Assembly: GCA_004556745.1 (NCBI GenBank)
Contig: SFFY01000027.1
Location: forward strand, 1 to 54,090
DNA length: 54,090 bases
Direction: 5' to 3'
Source: Bacteroidales bacterium
Lineage (GTDB): Bacteria > Bacteroidota > Bacteroidia > Bacteroidales > Bacteroidaceae
Shown here piece by piece: positions 1-7,678 of the stretch. The first letter of the stretch is position 1. Each line of letters starts with the position of its first letter. The notes below the pieces were generated by a model, which saw nothing but the letters and a program-made list of their open reading frames with translations, was not told the origin of the DNA and ran no database searches. A program made the position numbers and the translations under genes.

Positions 1-180
1 ATAAGCCATCTTACCCTTGAATGCTTTTGGCTCATTGGTAACCAGCTGAATGTGAAGATTTCCGAGTTTGTTGCATTCTTCAATCTTGGCTTGAAGGATG
101 TCAATAATATCCTGGGGAATTGGCTTGTCTATGTATTTGCGCACACTATGGCGAGCAACTATTGCTTCTTGAAGAGTCAT
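1..180 (-). CDS. Nitroreductase family protein, N-terminal part cut by the window edge
   Basis: The minus strand opens with ATG at 180 after a purine-rich AAAAAGGAA stretch and runs open to the window edge for 60 codons. The product starts MTLQEAIVARHSVRKY, followed by a proline-rich IDKPIP turn. The (A/S)RHSVRKY(x)xxPI pattern is the hallmark N-terminus of flavin-dependent nitroreductases, where the arginine and serine contact the FMN phosphate. Family members reduce nitro compounds, quinones or flavins with NAD(P)H in the cytoplasm; the substrate cannot be told from this fragment. It lies just downstream of the small HTH gene, so it may be read through from the mobile-element scar or have its own weak promoter. 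The remaining two thirds of the gene are outside the window. Confidence 0.85.
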   Translation of the reverse strand, partial: MTLQEAIVARHSVRKYIDKPIPQDIIDILQAKIEECNKLGNLHIQLVTNEPKAFKGKMAY

Positions 181-216
181 TTCCTTTTTTTGATTGATAG
201 ATGTACGTTCGTTTTT

Positions 217-411
217 CTATTCTTCCGAGGAGCCTTTCCTTTCGTCCTTCTTCTTGATCGGACCAGAATGCTTACCTCTATTCAACTTGATTCCGTGCTT
301 GTTCAGTATGCGGAACACGGAGCTTCGACTACGGAATCCGCTGGCTTTCCATACTTCTTCTATTGGATGTCCTGCTGCATAGAGGTTGATGACAGTCTTC
401 TCTCTATCCAT
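217..411 (-). CDS. Small helix-turn-helix protein (mobile-element associated)
   Basis: This 64-residue product starts MDREKTVINLYAAGHP and continues with IEEVWKASGFRSRSSVFRIL, a compact helix-turn-helix of the resolvase/transposase (HTH_23-like) type, then a lysine-rich tail. The start is placed at 411 because codons upstream in this frame overlap the integrase reading frame and look unrelated. Such short HTH proteins are often the first gene of a Bacteroidota transposable element or a cut-off transposase N-terminus. Its 5' end sits exactly where the integrase loses homology, so the two appear to have been joined by a recombination event. I cannot say whether it is complete, and no function beyond DNA binding is claimed. 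Confidence 0.5.
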   Translation of the reverse strand: MDREKTVINLYAAGHPIEEVWKASGFRSRSSVFRILNKHGIKLNRGKHSGPIKKKDERKGSSEE

Positions 412-1364
412 ACGTCTCTCTTTGGACGTTGAAACTGGAGGGAGTTGAACAGCCATGGAGATTTTGGATCCTTGGAAAGGTACTTCTCGAAAGTCGGCTT
501 GATGAACTCAGGAACACGAACCTCAAAGTAACCATTGTCTGATCTAGTCTTTTTAGTCTTCTGACGCTCATAATGAAAAATACCATTTACATACTGATCC
601 TTCTTTGCATTGAAAATGTCAACCGCATTGAGTCCACACATACCGAAAGAAATCAAAGCAACATCTTGACCAACTTCCATAAGAGGGTTTGTGAATCTGC
701 TTCTGTCTGGCACGACATTAAAGAATGCACGAAGCTTACTTGCAGGAATGGCACGCTTCTCAGGAATATCACTTCTTGGAATTTTTACATTTGTCCAAGG
801 GTTCTTGAGTTTTGTAATGCCAAGTTCTTCATCATTGAACTCCTTCATGGCAGCCTTATACACCTCTCTCATACAAACCGGATATTGCTCTTTGCAACGA
901 TTAGTCTCTGCAAGAGATTCTATCCATCGGTTAAGGAAAGCAGATGTAAGACGAGAGAACATGATGTTATCTGTCTCAGCGAATCTCTCCATGTGCTGTA
1001 TTGCCCATTTGTAGTTTCGAGAAGTACGTTCCTGTCCTCGACCAATCAACTTGTCTATATGCTTTCTTGCATAATCGGAAAAGGAAATATCGTTATTGAA
1101 CTCAGAGAGATATTTAACAACCTCACTTGTTGACCAATTTGTAGTATCAACAAGATTGAGCTGCCGACAATATGTTTCAATTAAAGAAGAAGTCTGCTGA
1201 ATAACGTAAGTATCGGTTATTTCTTTGTTACAACTTAGACCTTTCTCATTAACAACCCAGGCAGTCTTAATATAGGACGTTTGCTTTTTCTTTGTAAAGC
1301 GGATGTAAACAGGGTAGATTCCGCTTTTTGTCTTGATTCTGACAGTTGCTTTAATGTTTACCAT
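360..1364 (-). pseudogene. Tyrosine recombinase (integrase), C-terminal catalytic end lost
   Basis: The minus strand encodes 334 residues. The arm-binding region starts MVNIKATVRIKTKSG and is followed by a SAM-like core-binding domain (about residues 95-190) and the first part of the catalytic domain (VALISFGMCGLNAVDIFNAK, then the HYERQKTKK hairpin). Bacteroidota integrases continue with the H-x-x-R box, a second His and the Tyr nucleophile. Here homology stops near KSPWLFN (about position 460), and the last ~30 residues are an out-of-frame reading of the adjoining HTH gene. With the R/H/Y residues missing it cannot catalyse recombination. The first catalytic Arg position reads Asn (GLN), which is also common in one Bacteroidota clade. 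Upstream lie two 14-bp direct repeats that may be its binding sites. Confidence 0.8.
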
Positions 1365-1521
1365 ACTGATTAAAATTAGTGACTATTAAATTTGAATTAA
1401 GTTCTCACATTAGCAGCACCATTTTTTTAGTGTAAGACGCGAGCCATTTTAGTGTAAGACATATGTAAGGCACATGCGTCATAGACTGCTTGAGGGATGT
1501 GCAGAATGTACTAAAAAGAAC
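1365..1521. other. Integrase upstream region with 14-bp direct repeats
   Basis: No gene is seen here. TTTTAGTGTAAGAC occurs at about 1425-1438 and again at 1447-1460, 22 bp apart (two helical turns), in the same orientation. A looser third match (GTAAGGCACATG) follows. Spaced direct repeats next to an integrase start are typical of integrase arm-type binding sites or an attachment site, but no matching second end is visible. Confidence 0.45.
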
Positions 1522-1556
1522 CGAGGCAAGTACCTGTTTGCCAGATACTTGCCTCG
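1522..1556 (-). terminator. Rho-independent terminator of ppdK
   Basis: A perfect 11-bp stem (CGAGGCAAGTA paired with TACTTGCCTCG) with a 13-nt loop lies about 30 bp past the ppdK stop. Read on the minus strand it is followed by GTTCTTTTTAG, a T-rich tail. Confidence 0.8.
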
Positions 1557-1584
1557 TATATCACTAATTTTCAGCACTTTTCGT

Positions 1585-4308
1585 TTATTCTTCGACGGCG
1601 GCCTGAGCCGCTGCGAGGCGGGCGATGGGCACGCGGAAAGGCGAGCAGCTGACGTAGTTGAGGCCTGCTTTGTGGCAGAACTTAACGGAAGAGGGTTCGC
1701 CGCCGTGTTCGCCGCAAATGCCGCACTTGAGGTCGGGACGGGCGTGACGACCCTTTTCTACGGCCATATTGATAAGTTGGCCTACGCCGTTCTGGTCGAG
1801 CACCTGGAAGGGGTCTACCTTCAAGATCTTCTTTTCAAGGTAAACGGGCAAGAAGCTGGCGATGTCGTCGCGAGAATAACCGAAGGTCATCTGCGTGAGG
1901 TCGTTCGTACCGAAGCTGAAATATTCGGCGCGGGTAGCAATCTTGTCGGCCGTGAGGGCTGCACGAGGAATTTCAATCATCGTACCAACCTTGAACGGAA
2001 TTTCAATGCCTTCTTCCTTGAAGAGTTCGGCAGCTTCCTGACGGATTACTTCTTCCTGTGCCTCGAACTCGTAGAGGATACCCGTGAGGGGCACCATGAT
2101 TTCGGGATGCGGGTCGAAGCCTTCGCGCTTCAGGTCGATGCAGGCACCGAGAATGGCGCGGGTCTGCATTTGCGTGATGCAGGGATAAGTATTGCCGAGG
2201 CGGCAACCGCGATGGCCGAGCATCGGGTTGTGCTCGCAGAGGCTGTCAACGCGCTGACGGATATAATCAACCGTTACGCCCATAGCCTTGGCCATTTCTT
2301 CCTGACCTTTCAAATCGTGGGGTACGAACTCGTGGAGAGGAGGATCGAGCAGGCGAACGTTTACGGGGAAGCCGTCCATAGCACGGAAGATGCCCTTGAA
2401 GTCTTCTTTCTGAATGGGGAGAAGTTTGGCAAGAGCCTTCTTGCGACCTTCAACGTCTTCAGCAAGAATCATTTCGCGCATGGCGACAATCTTGTCAGCA
2501 TCGAAGAACATGTGCTCCGTGCGGCAGAGACCGATACCAACAGCACCGAACTTGCGGGCCACTTCTGCGTCGTGGGGCGTATCGGCGTTGGTGCGCACTT
2601 GCAGGCGGGTGTACTTGGCGCAGAGTTCCATGAGGTCAGCGAAGTCGCCGGAAAGTTCGGCAGCCTGCGTGCGGATTTCACCCTGATAAACGCAGCCGTT
2701 AGTACCATTGAGCGAAATGAAATCGCCTTCCTGGAGCTTCACGCCGTCGATTTCGAGCGTCTTAGCCTTGTAGTCAACATTGATTGCGCCTGCGCCGCTG
2801 ACGCAGCACTTACCCATACCGCGGGCAACTACGGCAGCGTGGCTGGTCATACCGCCGCGAGCGGTGAGGATGCCTTCTGCGGCAGCCATGCCGGCGAGGT
2901 CTTCGGGAGAAGTCTCGATACGTACGAGTACCACCTTATGGCCATCGGCGCGCCACTTTGCAGCGTCTTCGGCAAAGAAGACAATCTGACCGCAGGCAGC
3001 ACCCGGGCTGGCGGGAAGACCGCGCGTGAGTTCCTTAGCCTTTGCGAGGGCTTCTTTATTGAACACGGGGTGCAGGAGTTCGTCGAGCTTGGCGGGTTCG
3101 CAGCGGTTGATAGCCGTCTTTTCGTCGATCATGCCCTGACGGAGCAGGTCCATGGCAATCTTCACCATGGCTGCGCCGGTGCGCTTACCGTTACGCGTCT
3201 GCAAGAACCAGAGTTTGCCTTCCTGAACGGTGAACTCCATGTCCTGCATGTCGTGGTAGTGGTTTTCGAGCTTGGTCTGGATAGCGTCGAGCTGCTGGTA
3301 GATTTCGGGCATAGCCTCTTCCATAGAGGGGAAGTTGGCTTTGCGCTCTTCTTCGGTGATACCTTGCAGTTCTGCCCAGCGGCGAGAGCCTTCGAGCGTG
3401 ATTTGCTGCGGCGTGCGGATACCAGCCACAACGTCTTCGCCCTGTGCATTAACGAGCCATTCGCCGTTGAAGAGGTCTTCGCCCGTAGCGGCGTCGCGGC
3501 TGAAGCAAACGCCCGTTGCGGAAGTGTTGCCCATGTTGCCGAACACCATTGCCATTACCGTCACGGCAGTACCCCATTCTGCGGGAATGCCTTCCATCTT
3601 GCGGTAAAGGATAGCGCGCTCGTTCATCCAAGAGTCGAACACGGCGCAGATTGCACCCCAGAGCTGTTCCATGGGGTCGGTGGGGAATGCCTTACCCGTC
3701 TGCGTGGAAATAGCTTCCTTGAAGAGGGTTACAAGACGCTTGAGGTCTTCCGTTTCTAGCTCGTTATCGAGTTTCACGCCCTTTTCTTCCTTCACCTTCT
3801 CGATGATTTCTTCAAAGGGATCCTTGTCGTCCTTGTTTACGGGCTTCATGCCGAGCACTACGTCGCCATACATTTGTACGAAGCGGCGATATGCGTCGTA
3901 GGCGAAGCGGGGATTGCCGGTCTTTGCTGCGAGACCCTCAACCACTTCGTCGTTAAGACCGAGGTTGAGAATGGTGTCCATCATGCCGGGCATAGAAGCG
4001 CGTGCGCCGGAGCGTACGGAGAGGAGCAGGGGGTTCTGTACATCGCCGAACTTGCTCTGCATCAAGTCTTCCACGTGGTGGAGACTCTTCTCAACCTCTG
4101 CCTTGAGAATTTCTACGACCTTGTCCTTGCCAATTTCGTAGTACTCGTTGCAAACATCGGTCGTAATGGTAAATCCCGGGGGCACGGGCACACCGATGAG
4201 GTTCATCTCGGCAAGGTTGGCACCCTTACCGCCCAGTTCGTTACGCATGTCGGCACGACCCTCTGCTTGACCGTTACCGAACGTGTAAACTCTTTTTTCG
4301 TTCTTCAT
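1585..4308 (-). CDS. ppdK: Pyruvate, phosphate dikinase
   Basis: At 907 residues this is a full-length PPDK, which interconverts pyruvate + ATP + Pi with phosphoenolpyruvate + AMP + PPi in the cytoplasm. The N-terminal ATP-grasp domain begins with GGKGANLAEM (about 26-35). The central phosphohistidine domain carries GGMTSHAAVVARGMG with the swivelling His near residue 490. The C-terminal PEP/pyruvate barrel ends with KCGICGEHGGEP, holding the catalytic Cys. In anaerobic Bacteroidales PPDK works in the PEP-pyruvate node and in PPi-linked glycolysis. It is transcribed alone: a textbook promoter lies about 200 nt upstream (4515-4545), leaving a long leader, and a strong terminator follows. Start at 4308 gives the standard MKNEKRVYTFGNG N-terminus. 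Confidence 0.98.
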   Translation of the reverse strand: MKNEKRVYTFGNGQAEGRADMRNELGGKGANLAEMNLIGVPVPPGFTITTDVCNEYYEIGKDKVVEILKAEVEKSLHHVEDLMQSKFGDVQNPLLLSVRSGARASMPGMMDTILNLGLNDEVVEGLAAKTGNPRFAYDAYRRFVQMYGDVVLGMKPVNKDDKDPFEEIIEKVKEEKGVKLDNELETEDLKRLVTLFKEAISTQTGKAFPTDPMEQLWGAICAVFDSWMNERAILYRKMEGIPAEWGTAVTVMAMVFGNMGNTSATGVCFSRDAATGEDLFNGEWLVNAQGEDVVAGIRTPQQITLEGSRRWAELQGITEEERKANFPSMEEAMPEIYQQLDAIQTKLENHYHDMQDMEFTVQEGKLWFLQTRNGKRTGAAMVKIAMDLLRQGMIDEKTAINRCEPAKLDELLHPVFNKEALAKAKELTRGLPASPGAACGQIVFFAEDAAKWRADGHKVVLVRIETSPEDLAGMAAAEGILTARGGMTSHAAVVARGMGKCCVSGAGAINVDYKAKTLEIDGVKLQEGDFISLNGTNGCVYQGEIRTQAAELSGDFADLMELCAKYTRLQVRTNADTPHDAEVARKFGAVGIGLCRTEHMFFDADKIVAMREMILAEDVEGRKKALAKLLPIQKEDFKGIFRAMDGFPVNVRLLDPPLHEFVPHDLKGQEEMAKAMGVTVDYIRQRVDSLCEHNPMLGHRGCRLGNTYPCITQMQTRAILGACIDLKREGFDPHPEIMVPLTGILYEFEAQEEVIRQEAAELFKEEGIEIPFKVGTMIEIPRAALTADKIATRAEYFSFGTNDLTQMTFGYSRDDIASFLPVYLEKKILKVDPFQVLDQNGVGQLINMAVEKGRHARPDLKCGICGEHGGEPSSVKFCHKAGLNYVSCSPFRVPIARLAAAQAAVEE

Positions 4309-4514
4309 AGTTGTTACTATTTACAATATATTATTGAGTAGAAAAATTCCATGCGGCGCACTTTCGGCACTTATACGCAAATCCACGCATCGGACTGGCT
4401 GCCCGGCGCGCGGTTGGGGTATTTACTTATAAATATTGGCGTGCATATAAGTTTTGCTTTCCAGCGAAACAAACGGGAAAGGCGTTGAAATGGGAACGTT
4501 CCCGTTTGATTTGG

Positions 4515-4545
4515 CAAAATTAAAAAATGTTTTGCAGATTTCAAA
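4515..4545 (-). promoter_or_regulatory. Consensus Bacteroidota promoter for ppdK
   Basis: On the minus strand TTTG (4545-4542), a 19-bp spacer and TAATTTTG (4522-4515) match the Bacteroidota -33/-7 consensus exactly. The inferred leader to the ppdK start is about 200 nt. It includes a short dyad (AACGGGAA...TTCCCGTTT, about 4475-4507) close to the transcription start. Confidence 0.75.
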
Positions 4546-4600
4546 GTAAGAAAGTTATTTTTACAACGTCTTTTTTGCGGTTTTATTATAAGCAAATGCT

Positions 4601-5368
4601 TTATTTCGGCAAAACCTCGTCCTCCGGGAGCGATGAGGCGTAATGCTTGCCCGCCAAACCGAGCGTCAGGACGCTGATCTTCACCTCGCCTGCCGTGGCT
4701 ATTTCTTTGGCGCACGAAGATATGGTGGCGCCCGTGGTGAGCACGTCGTCGACAATCAGCACATGCCGCCCGGCCACTGCCTCGGGACGCTCGAGATGAA
4801 AGATGCCCTCCACGTTTCTTTGCCGTTCCTCGACGTTGAGATTGGTCTGCGTGGGATTGTCCACGGTGCGCGTCACGATGTCGGCGACCATAGGAACGCC
4901 TGCACCTTCTGCCACGCCCGCCGCCAGGCATTCACTTTGGTTGTAGCCACGATGCTTCAGCCTTTGCCGCGAGAGGGGAATGGGAACAATGAGGTCGATG
5001 CCGTCGAAAAAGCCCGTGCCTTTCAAGTCGGCCGCCATGAGCGTGCCCATGAAGTGCGCCAGGGTCTGCCTGCCGCCGTACTTGAAGCCCATGAAGATGC
5101 TTGCCGATGCCGTGCCCGGCTCATAGCGCAGGAACGCGCTGGCGGTGGCGAGTTGCGGGATTTGCTGCCAGAGCAGGCGCTCGGTCATGTTGTTTTTCCT
5201 GCCCTTATAGCCCGTGCGCGGCAAGTCCATGAGGCAGGAGGTACAAATAAAGCGTTCGCTGCCCAAGAGGCGGGCATCGCAAACGCTGCAATAGCGCGGG
5301 AAAATGAGTTGGCCGAAGTCGGCGGCCAGTCCGCGCAAGAATTTCCTTATACTGAAATCGGCGTTCAA
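4601..5368 (-). CDS. ComF family phosphoribosyltransferase-like protein
   Basis: This ComF-type protein has an N-terminal zinc-finger-like segment (CSVCDARLLGSERFICTSC) and a PRTase fold with VPIPLSRQRLKHRGYNQ and the PRPP-binding motif VLIVDDVLTTGATI near the C-terminus. In competent bacteria ComF supports DNA uptake or recombination of incoming single strands; in Bacteroidota its role is unknown. No ATG suits the start. The frame is open further upstream but would read antisense-like arginine-rich sequence through the preceding gene. I therefore place the start at a TTG (5368) giving MNADFSIRKFLRG and 255 residues, 11 bp past the upstream stop. It is probably the last gene of the YtxH / holin-like / hypothetical operon. 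Confidence 0.85.
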   Translation of the reverse strand: MNADFSIRKFLRGLAADFGQLIFPRYCSVCDARLLGSERFICTSCLMDLPRTGYKGRKNNMTERLLWQQIPQLATASAFLRYEPGTASASIFMGFKYGGRQTLAHFMGTLMAADLKGTGFFDGIDLIVPIPLSRQRLKHRGYNQSECLAAGVAEGAGVPMVADIVTRTVDNPTQTNLNVEERQRNVEGIFHLERPEAVAGRHVLIVDDVLTTGATISSCAKEIATAGEVKISVLTLGLAGKHYASSLPEDEVLPK

Positions 5369-5379
5369 GGCGAAGGGGG

Positions 5380-5646
5380 CTAACGCCTTTTCTTTCTGTG
5401 AGAGAACAGGCCGCGGAAACGGCGGAGAAGCTTGTAGCCCATCATCACCCCGTCGTAGACCGCGACGACGCGCTCGGCGGAGCTCACCCATTGCTGCACT
5501 TTCGTGTCGGCAGGGGGCGGGTCCATCAGGGCGTGCCAGTGGTCGCGTATGCTCTCGGAGGTTTCCGTGAGTTCTTTCTTCAAATCAGCTTTCCGCGCGG
5601 CCAGCGATTGGAGCGTTATGGGCGTATGGGCGTAAGTGTTCATCAT
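5380..5646 (-). CDS. Hypothetical protein in YtxH/holin-like operon
   Basis: An 88-residue protein with no family I recognise. It starts MMNTYAHTPITLQSLAARK, has a charged helical first half (KADLKKELTETSESIRDHW) and ends in a basic tail (FRGLFSHRKKRR). A weak hydrophobic stretch (VVAVYDGVMMGYKLL) might associate with the membrane. Its ATG overlaps the stop of the holin-like gene (ATGA arrangement), so the two are translationally coupled, and the same YtxH / phage-holin-like / small-protein trio is common in Bacteroidales. A role in the cell envelope or stress response is inferred from that context only. Confidence 0.75.
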   Translation of the reverse strand: MMNTYAHTPITLQSLAARKADLKKELTETSESIRDHWHALMDPPPADTKVQQWVSSAERVVAVYDGVMMGYKLLRRFRGLFSHRKKRR

Positions 5647-6023
5647 AAGTTATTGTCTGCTTGTTCCGATTCGTCCGACAGGAAAAGCCGTCCGAGGAAG
5701 TTGGCCAAAGGATTGACGATCCAGCGGCGGCGCATCGCGTAGACGATTACGCCGAGCGCCACGTAGAAGAGCACCATGAGGAAGCAGGCCCACGTGATGC
5801 TGCCCATCATCTTGGCGAGGAAGAGCACGGCGGTGTAGGAAAGGAACAAGATGACTATCGTGGACAGCGCGAAGAGGATTGCCCCTACGATGAGCGCCGA
5901 CAGCAGGATAGTCATCTTGCTCACAAAGTCGATTTGCAGGCATTTCCCTTTCAGCTCCGCATACTTCTTGAGTTCTGCGAAGAGTTGGCTGATAATTTCT
6001 ATGTTTTTATCAGAGGAAAACAT
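5643..6023 (-). CDS. Phage holin-like (Phage_holin_3_6) family membrane protein
   Basis: The 126-residue product starts at ATG 6023 (MFSSDKNIEIISQLF). An upstream in-frame start would overlap the YtxH gene and is less likely. A short cytoplasmic helix is followed by two long membrane spans, MTILLSALIVGAILFALST and ACFLMVLFYVALGVIVYA, then a basic stop-transfer RRRWIVNPL and an acidic tail. This matches the YqjE/holin superfamily 3_6 proteins, which in most bacteria are chromosomal envelope-stress proteins and not phage genes. It lies 22 bp after the YtxH gene and overlaps the next gene by 4 bp, so it is co-transcribed. Confidence 0.85.
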   Translation of the reverse strand: MFSSDKNIEIISQLFAELKKYAELKGKCLQIDFVSKMTILLSALIVGAILFALSTIVILFLSYTAVLFLAKMMGSITWACFLMVLFYVALGVIVYAMRRRWIVNPLANFLGRLFLSDESEQADNNL

Positions 6024-6045
6024 CTGTACTTGTTTTTGTCCGTCC

Positions 6046-6249
6046 TTACTTGGCGGGATTGAGTTCATCTGCAATGTCGTCTACTAAGCTTTCCATTTCC
6101 TTGGAGTTGAGCTTGATGCCGCGCTTGCGGATAGCTTCGGTGATGCGGAGGCGGGTTTCGCTGCCCTTTTCAGGAGCAAAGAGAATGCCACAGGCTGCGC
6201 CTACTGCTGCGCCGCCGAGAAATGCTGCGAGAATGCTGAGTCCTTTCAT
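6046..6249 (-). CDS. YtxH domain-containing protein
   Basis: A 67-residue protein with an N-terminal glycine/alanine-rich span (ILAAFLGGAAVGAACGILFAPEKGSETR) and a charged amphipathic tail. The GxxxG-rich membrane helix followed by LFAPEKGSETR is the YtxH (PF12732, Gas vesicle-like) signature. Family members are stress-induced small membrane proteins of uncertain function. It is the first gene of a four-gene minus-strand operon and has a TAnnTTTG promoter box about 40 bp upstream. Confidence 0.88.
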   Translation of the reverse strand: MKGLSILAAFLGGAAVGAACGILFAPEKGSETRLRITEAIRKRGIKLNSKEMESLVDDIADELNPAK

Positions 6250-6290
6250 GATAATAATATTTTAGGGGTTATACTTCGGTAATTACGCCT

Positions 6291-6298
6291 CAAAGGTA
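6291..6298 (-). promoter_or_regulatory. -7 box upstream of the YtxH operon
   Basis: TACCTTTG on the minus strand fits TAnnTTTG, about 42 bp before the YtxH start. No good TTTG is seen at the expected -33 distance. Confidence 0.5.
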
Positions 6299-6415
6299 CG
6301 GCATTTCTTTCGTATCACCTAAGGAAAAAGCGTGTTTTTATGAGAAATTACGCCGAAAAAGCCACTATTAATGTGTTTTAACAAGCAGAAATGTCGCATA
6401 AGCCGGTATTATTAT

Positions 6416-6423
6416 TAACTTTG
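6416..6423 (+). promoter_or_regulatory. -7 box upstream of the SPOR lipoprotein gene
   Basis: TAACTTTG lies about 90 bp before the start codon of the SPOR gene. A -33 element is not obvious. Confidence 0.55.
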
Positions 6424-6510
6424 CAATGCAAACAAGGGCGCGGCCGTTGCTTTGCGCACAATTTTTTACAGAATTATTTTTAGAACTTCACTTAAATACA
6501 CCTCAAAGTA

Positions 6511-7035
6511 ATGAAGAAAAACTTATTATTTGCCATCGGTCTGGGCGCAGTGCTCGTCCTCACCGGCTGTAAGTCGCAGGAAAGTGCCTATCGCAAGTCT
6601 TACGAACAGGCCATGGCGCAGGAAAAGGCCCAGACGGCCGACAACACAACCACTGTCAGTGTGAGCGGCAACCCAGCCCAGGAGACCGTTACCGTTACCC
6701 CCGTTACGCCTGCCACGCCCTCCGCACCTTCGTCCGCCGATGCCGATGTTCGCACCATCAATGAAGGGTTTACGGTAGTAGGCGGTGCGCAGATCAAGGC
6801 TTACAGCGTGGTTGTAGGCAGCTTCCTCACGCAGGCCAATGCCGAAGGCCTTATGTCCCGTCTCCGCGAAGCCGGCTACAGCTCCACGGTGATCCGCACC
6901 AACGAAACCATCAACAGCCAGACGCCCTGGTATCGCGTCATCGCCTCTTCGTTCGAAACGAAAGACGCCGCTATCCAGTCGCGTGAGAGCCTCAAAGCCA
7001 CATATCCCGGCGCTTGGCTGCTTTATGCCAAATAA
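6511..7035 (+). CDS. SPOR domain-containing lipoprotein
   Basis: The 174-residue product begins with a lipoprotein signal peptide (MKKNLLFAIGLGAVLVLTGC) whose lipobox LTGC puts the lipidated Cys at residue 20. A low-complexity Thr/Pro/Ser linker (about 40-80) follows, then a C-terminal SPOR domain (about 96-174: AYSVVVGSFLTQANAEGLMSR, ending GAWLLYAK). SPOR domains bind glycan strands stripped of stem peptides at the division septum. The protein is probably anchored in the outer or inner membrane and recruited to division sites. It is monocistronic, with its own promoter and a clean terminator. Confidence 0.9.
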   Translation: MKKNLLFAIGLGAVLVLTGCKSQESAYRKSYEQAMAQEKAQTADNTTTVSVSGNPAQETVTVTPVTPATPSAPSSADADVRTINEGFTVVGGAQIKAYSVVVGSFLTQANAEGLMSRLREAGYSSTVIRTNETINSQTPWYRVIASSFETKDAAIQSRESLKATYPGAWLLYAK

Positions 7036-7073
7036 GATTTAGCAACTCCCTTACACAATATTATATTATATAT

Positions 7074-7104
7074 AAAGGCGTACCCTTTCGGTGCGCCTTT
7101 TTTC
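7074..7104 (+). terminator. Terminator after the SPOR gene
   Basis: The stem AAAGGCGTACC / GGTGCGCCTTT (one T-G wobble) with a 5-nt loop is followed by TTTT, about 40 bp past the stop codon. Confidence 0.8.
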
Positions 7105-7194
7105 TATGCCTGCGAACAAGCCGCCGCATATTCGTTGAAATTATCTGCTATGGACGACGCAACCGTCTTACGTTACTCGCAGCATTATCTCCTT

Positions 7195-7425
7195 AAAACT
7201 TTTTTCCTTCATCAAGATAGTTTTCACTTTCAGCAAGATAGTTTTTCCTGTCTGCTAAGAAAAAGTTTGTTACAAACTTTGTAATATATGTTACAAACTT
7301 TCTAACACATGTTACAAACTTTGTAATACGTGTTACAAAGTTTGTAACAAAAAATATCTTATATGAAAGGAAAAAATTTCAAGAAGAAAATAGAAATTGT
7401 CATATAAGACAGGAAAAAATATCTC
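7195..7425. repeat. Family A repeat, copy 1 (21-bp phased dyads)
   Basis: The core, about 7268-7350, holds four dyads that each begin TTACAAA at 7270, 7291, 7312 and 7333, exactly 21 bp apart. Each reads roughly TTACAAA(C/G)TTTGTAA, and the second has TTTCTAAC as its right half. The left arm is pyrimidine-rich with GATAGTTTT units also 21 bp apart (7216, 7237). The right arm is purine-rich with AAAATATC/AAAATTTC units at 21-22 bp. It lies between the SPOR terminator and the prs terminator, outside both transcripts. No gene is seen in 7105-7600. Confidence 0.85.
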
Positions 7426-7607
7426 GGGGAAAGCGGCTGTCTTCTCCGGGATATGGTGCAGTGAAATATAGGCTAGTGAACAGCAGGTTATAAGAAAATT
7501 TGAAGCAAAATATATTTGAGGCGGCTTTATGAATAGGCCTCTGCCCTACAAAGCGAAAAGATTGCGCACTACGCAGCAAAGCAATCAACGCCTTACGTTT
7601 CATCGCA

Positions 7608-7648
7608 AAAGAAAGCCCCAATACAGCAGCGCGCTGCATTGGGGCTTT
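7608..7648 (-). terminator. Terminator of prs
   Basis: The stem AAAGCCCCAAT / ATTGGGGCTTT (11 bp) encloses a second inner stem GCAGC / GCTGC. On the minus strand it is followed by CTTTTGCG. It lies about 30 bp past the prs stop. Confidence 0.75.
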
Positions 7649-7678
7649 ACTTTTATCAACTGATATAAATCTCTTTGA

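Noticed and set aside
1474..3759. Long plus-strand open frame (over 700 codons) opposite ppdK
   Set aside because: It is fully antisense to a clear full-length PPDK and has no recognisable domain; such mirror frames arise from the GC-rich codon bias. The same applies to long mirror frames opposite the AddA-like gene, lemA-purM, prfA, the EF-G-like gene and the acyl-CoA synthetase.
5369..5491. N-terminal extension of ComF up to 5491
   Set aside because: The extension is arginine-rich sequence read out of frame through the preceding gene and lacks family similarity.
5643..6023. Prophage holin
   Set aside because: No other phage genes are present; the YtxH/holin-like/small-protein trio is a normal chromosomal operon.
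7268..7350. Family A core as a CRISPR array
   Set aside because: Units are 21 bp with no distinct spacers, every copy has exactly four units, and no cas genes are in the window.
7400..7639. A 79-codon minus-strand frame after prs
   Set aside because: It covers the prs terminator hairpin and part of the family A right arm, and has no recognisable sequence features.
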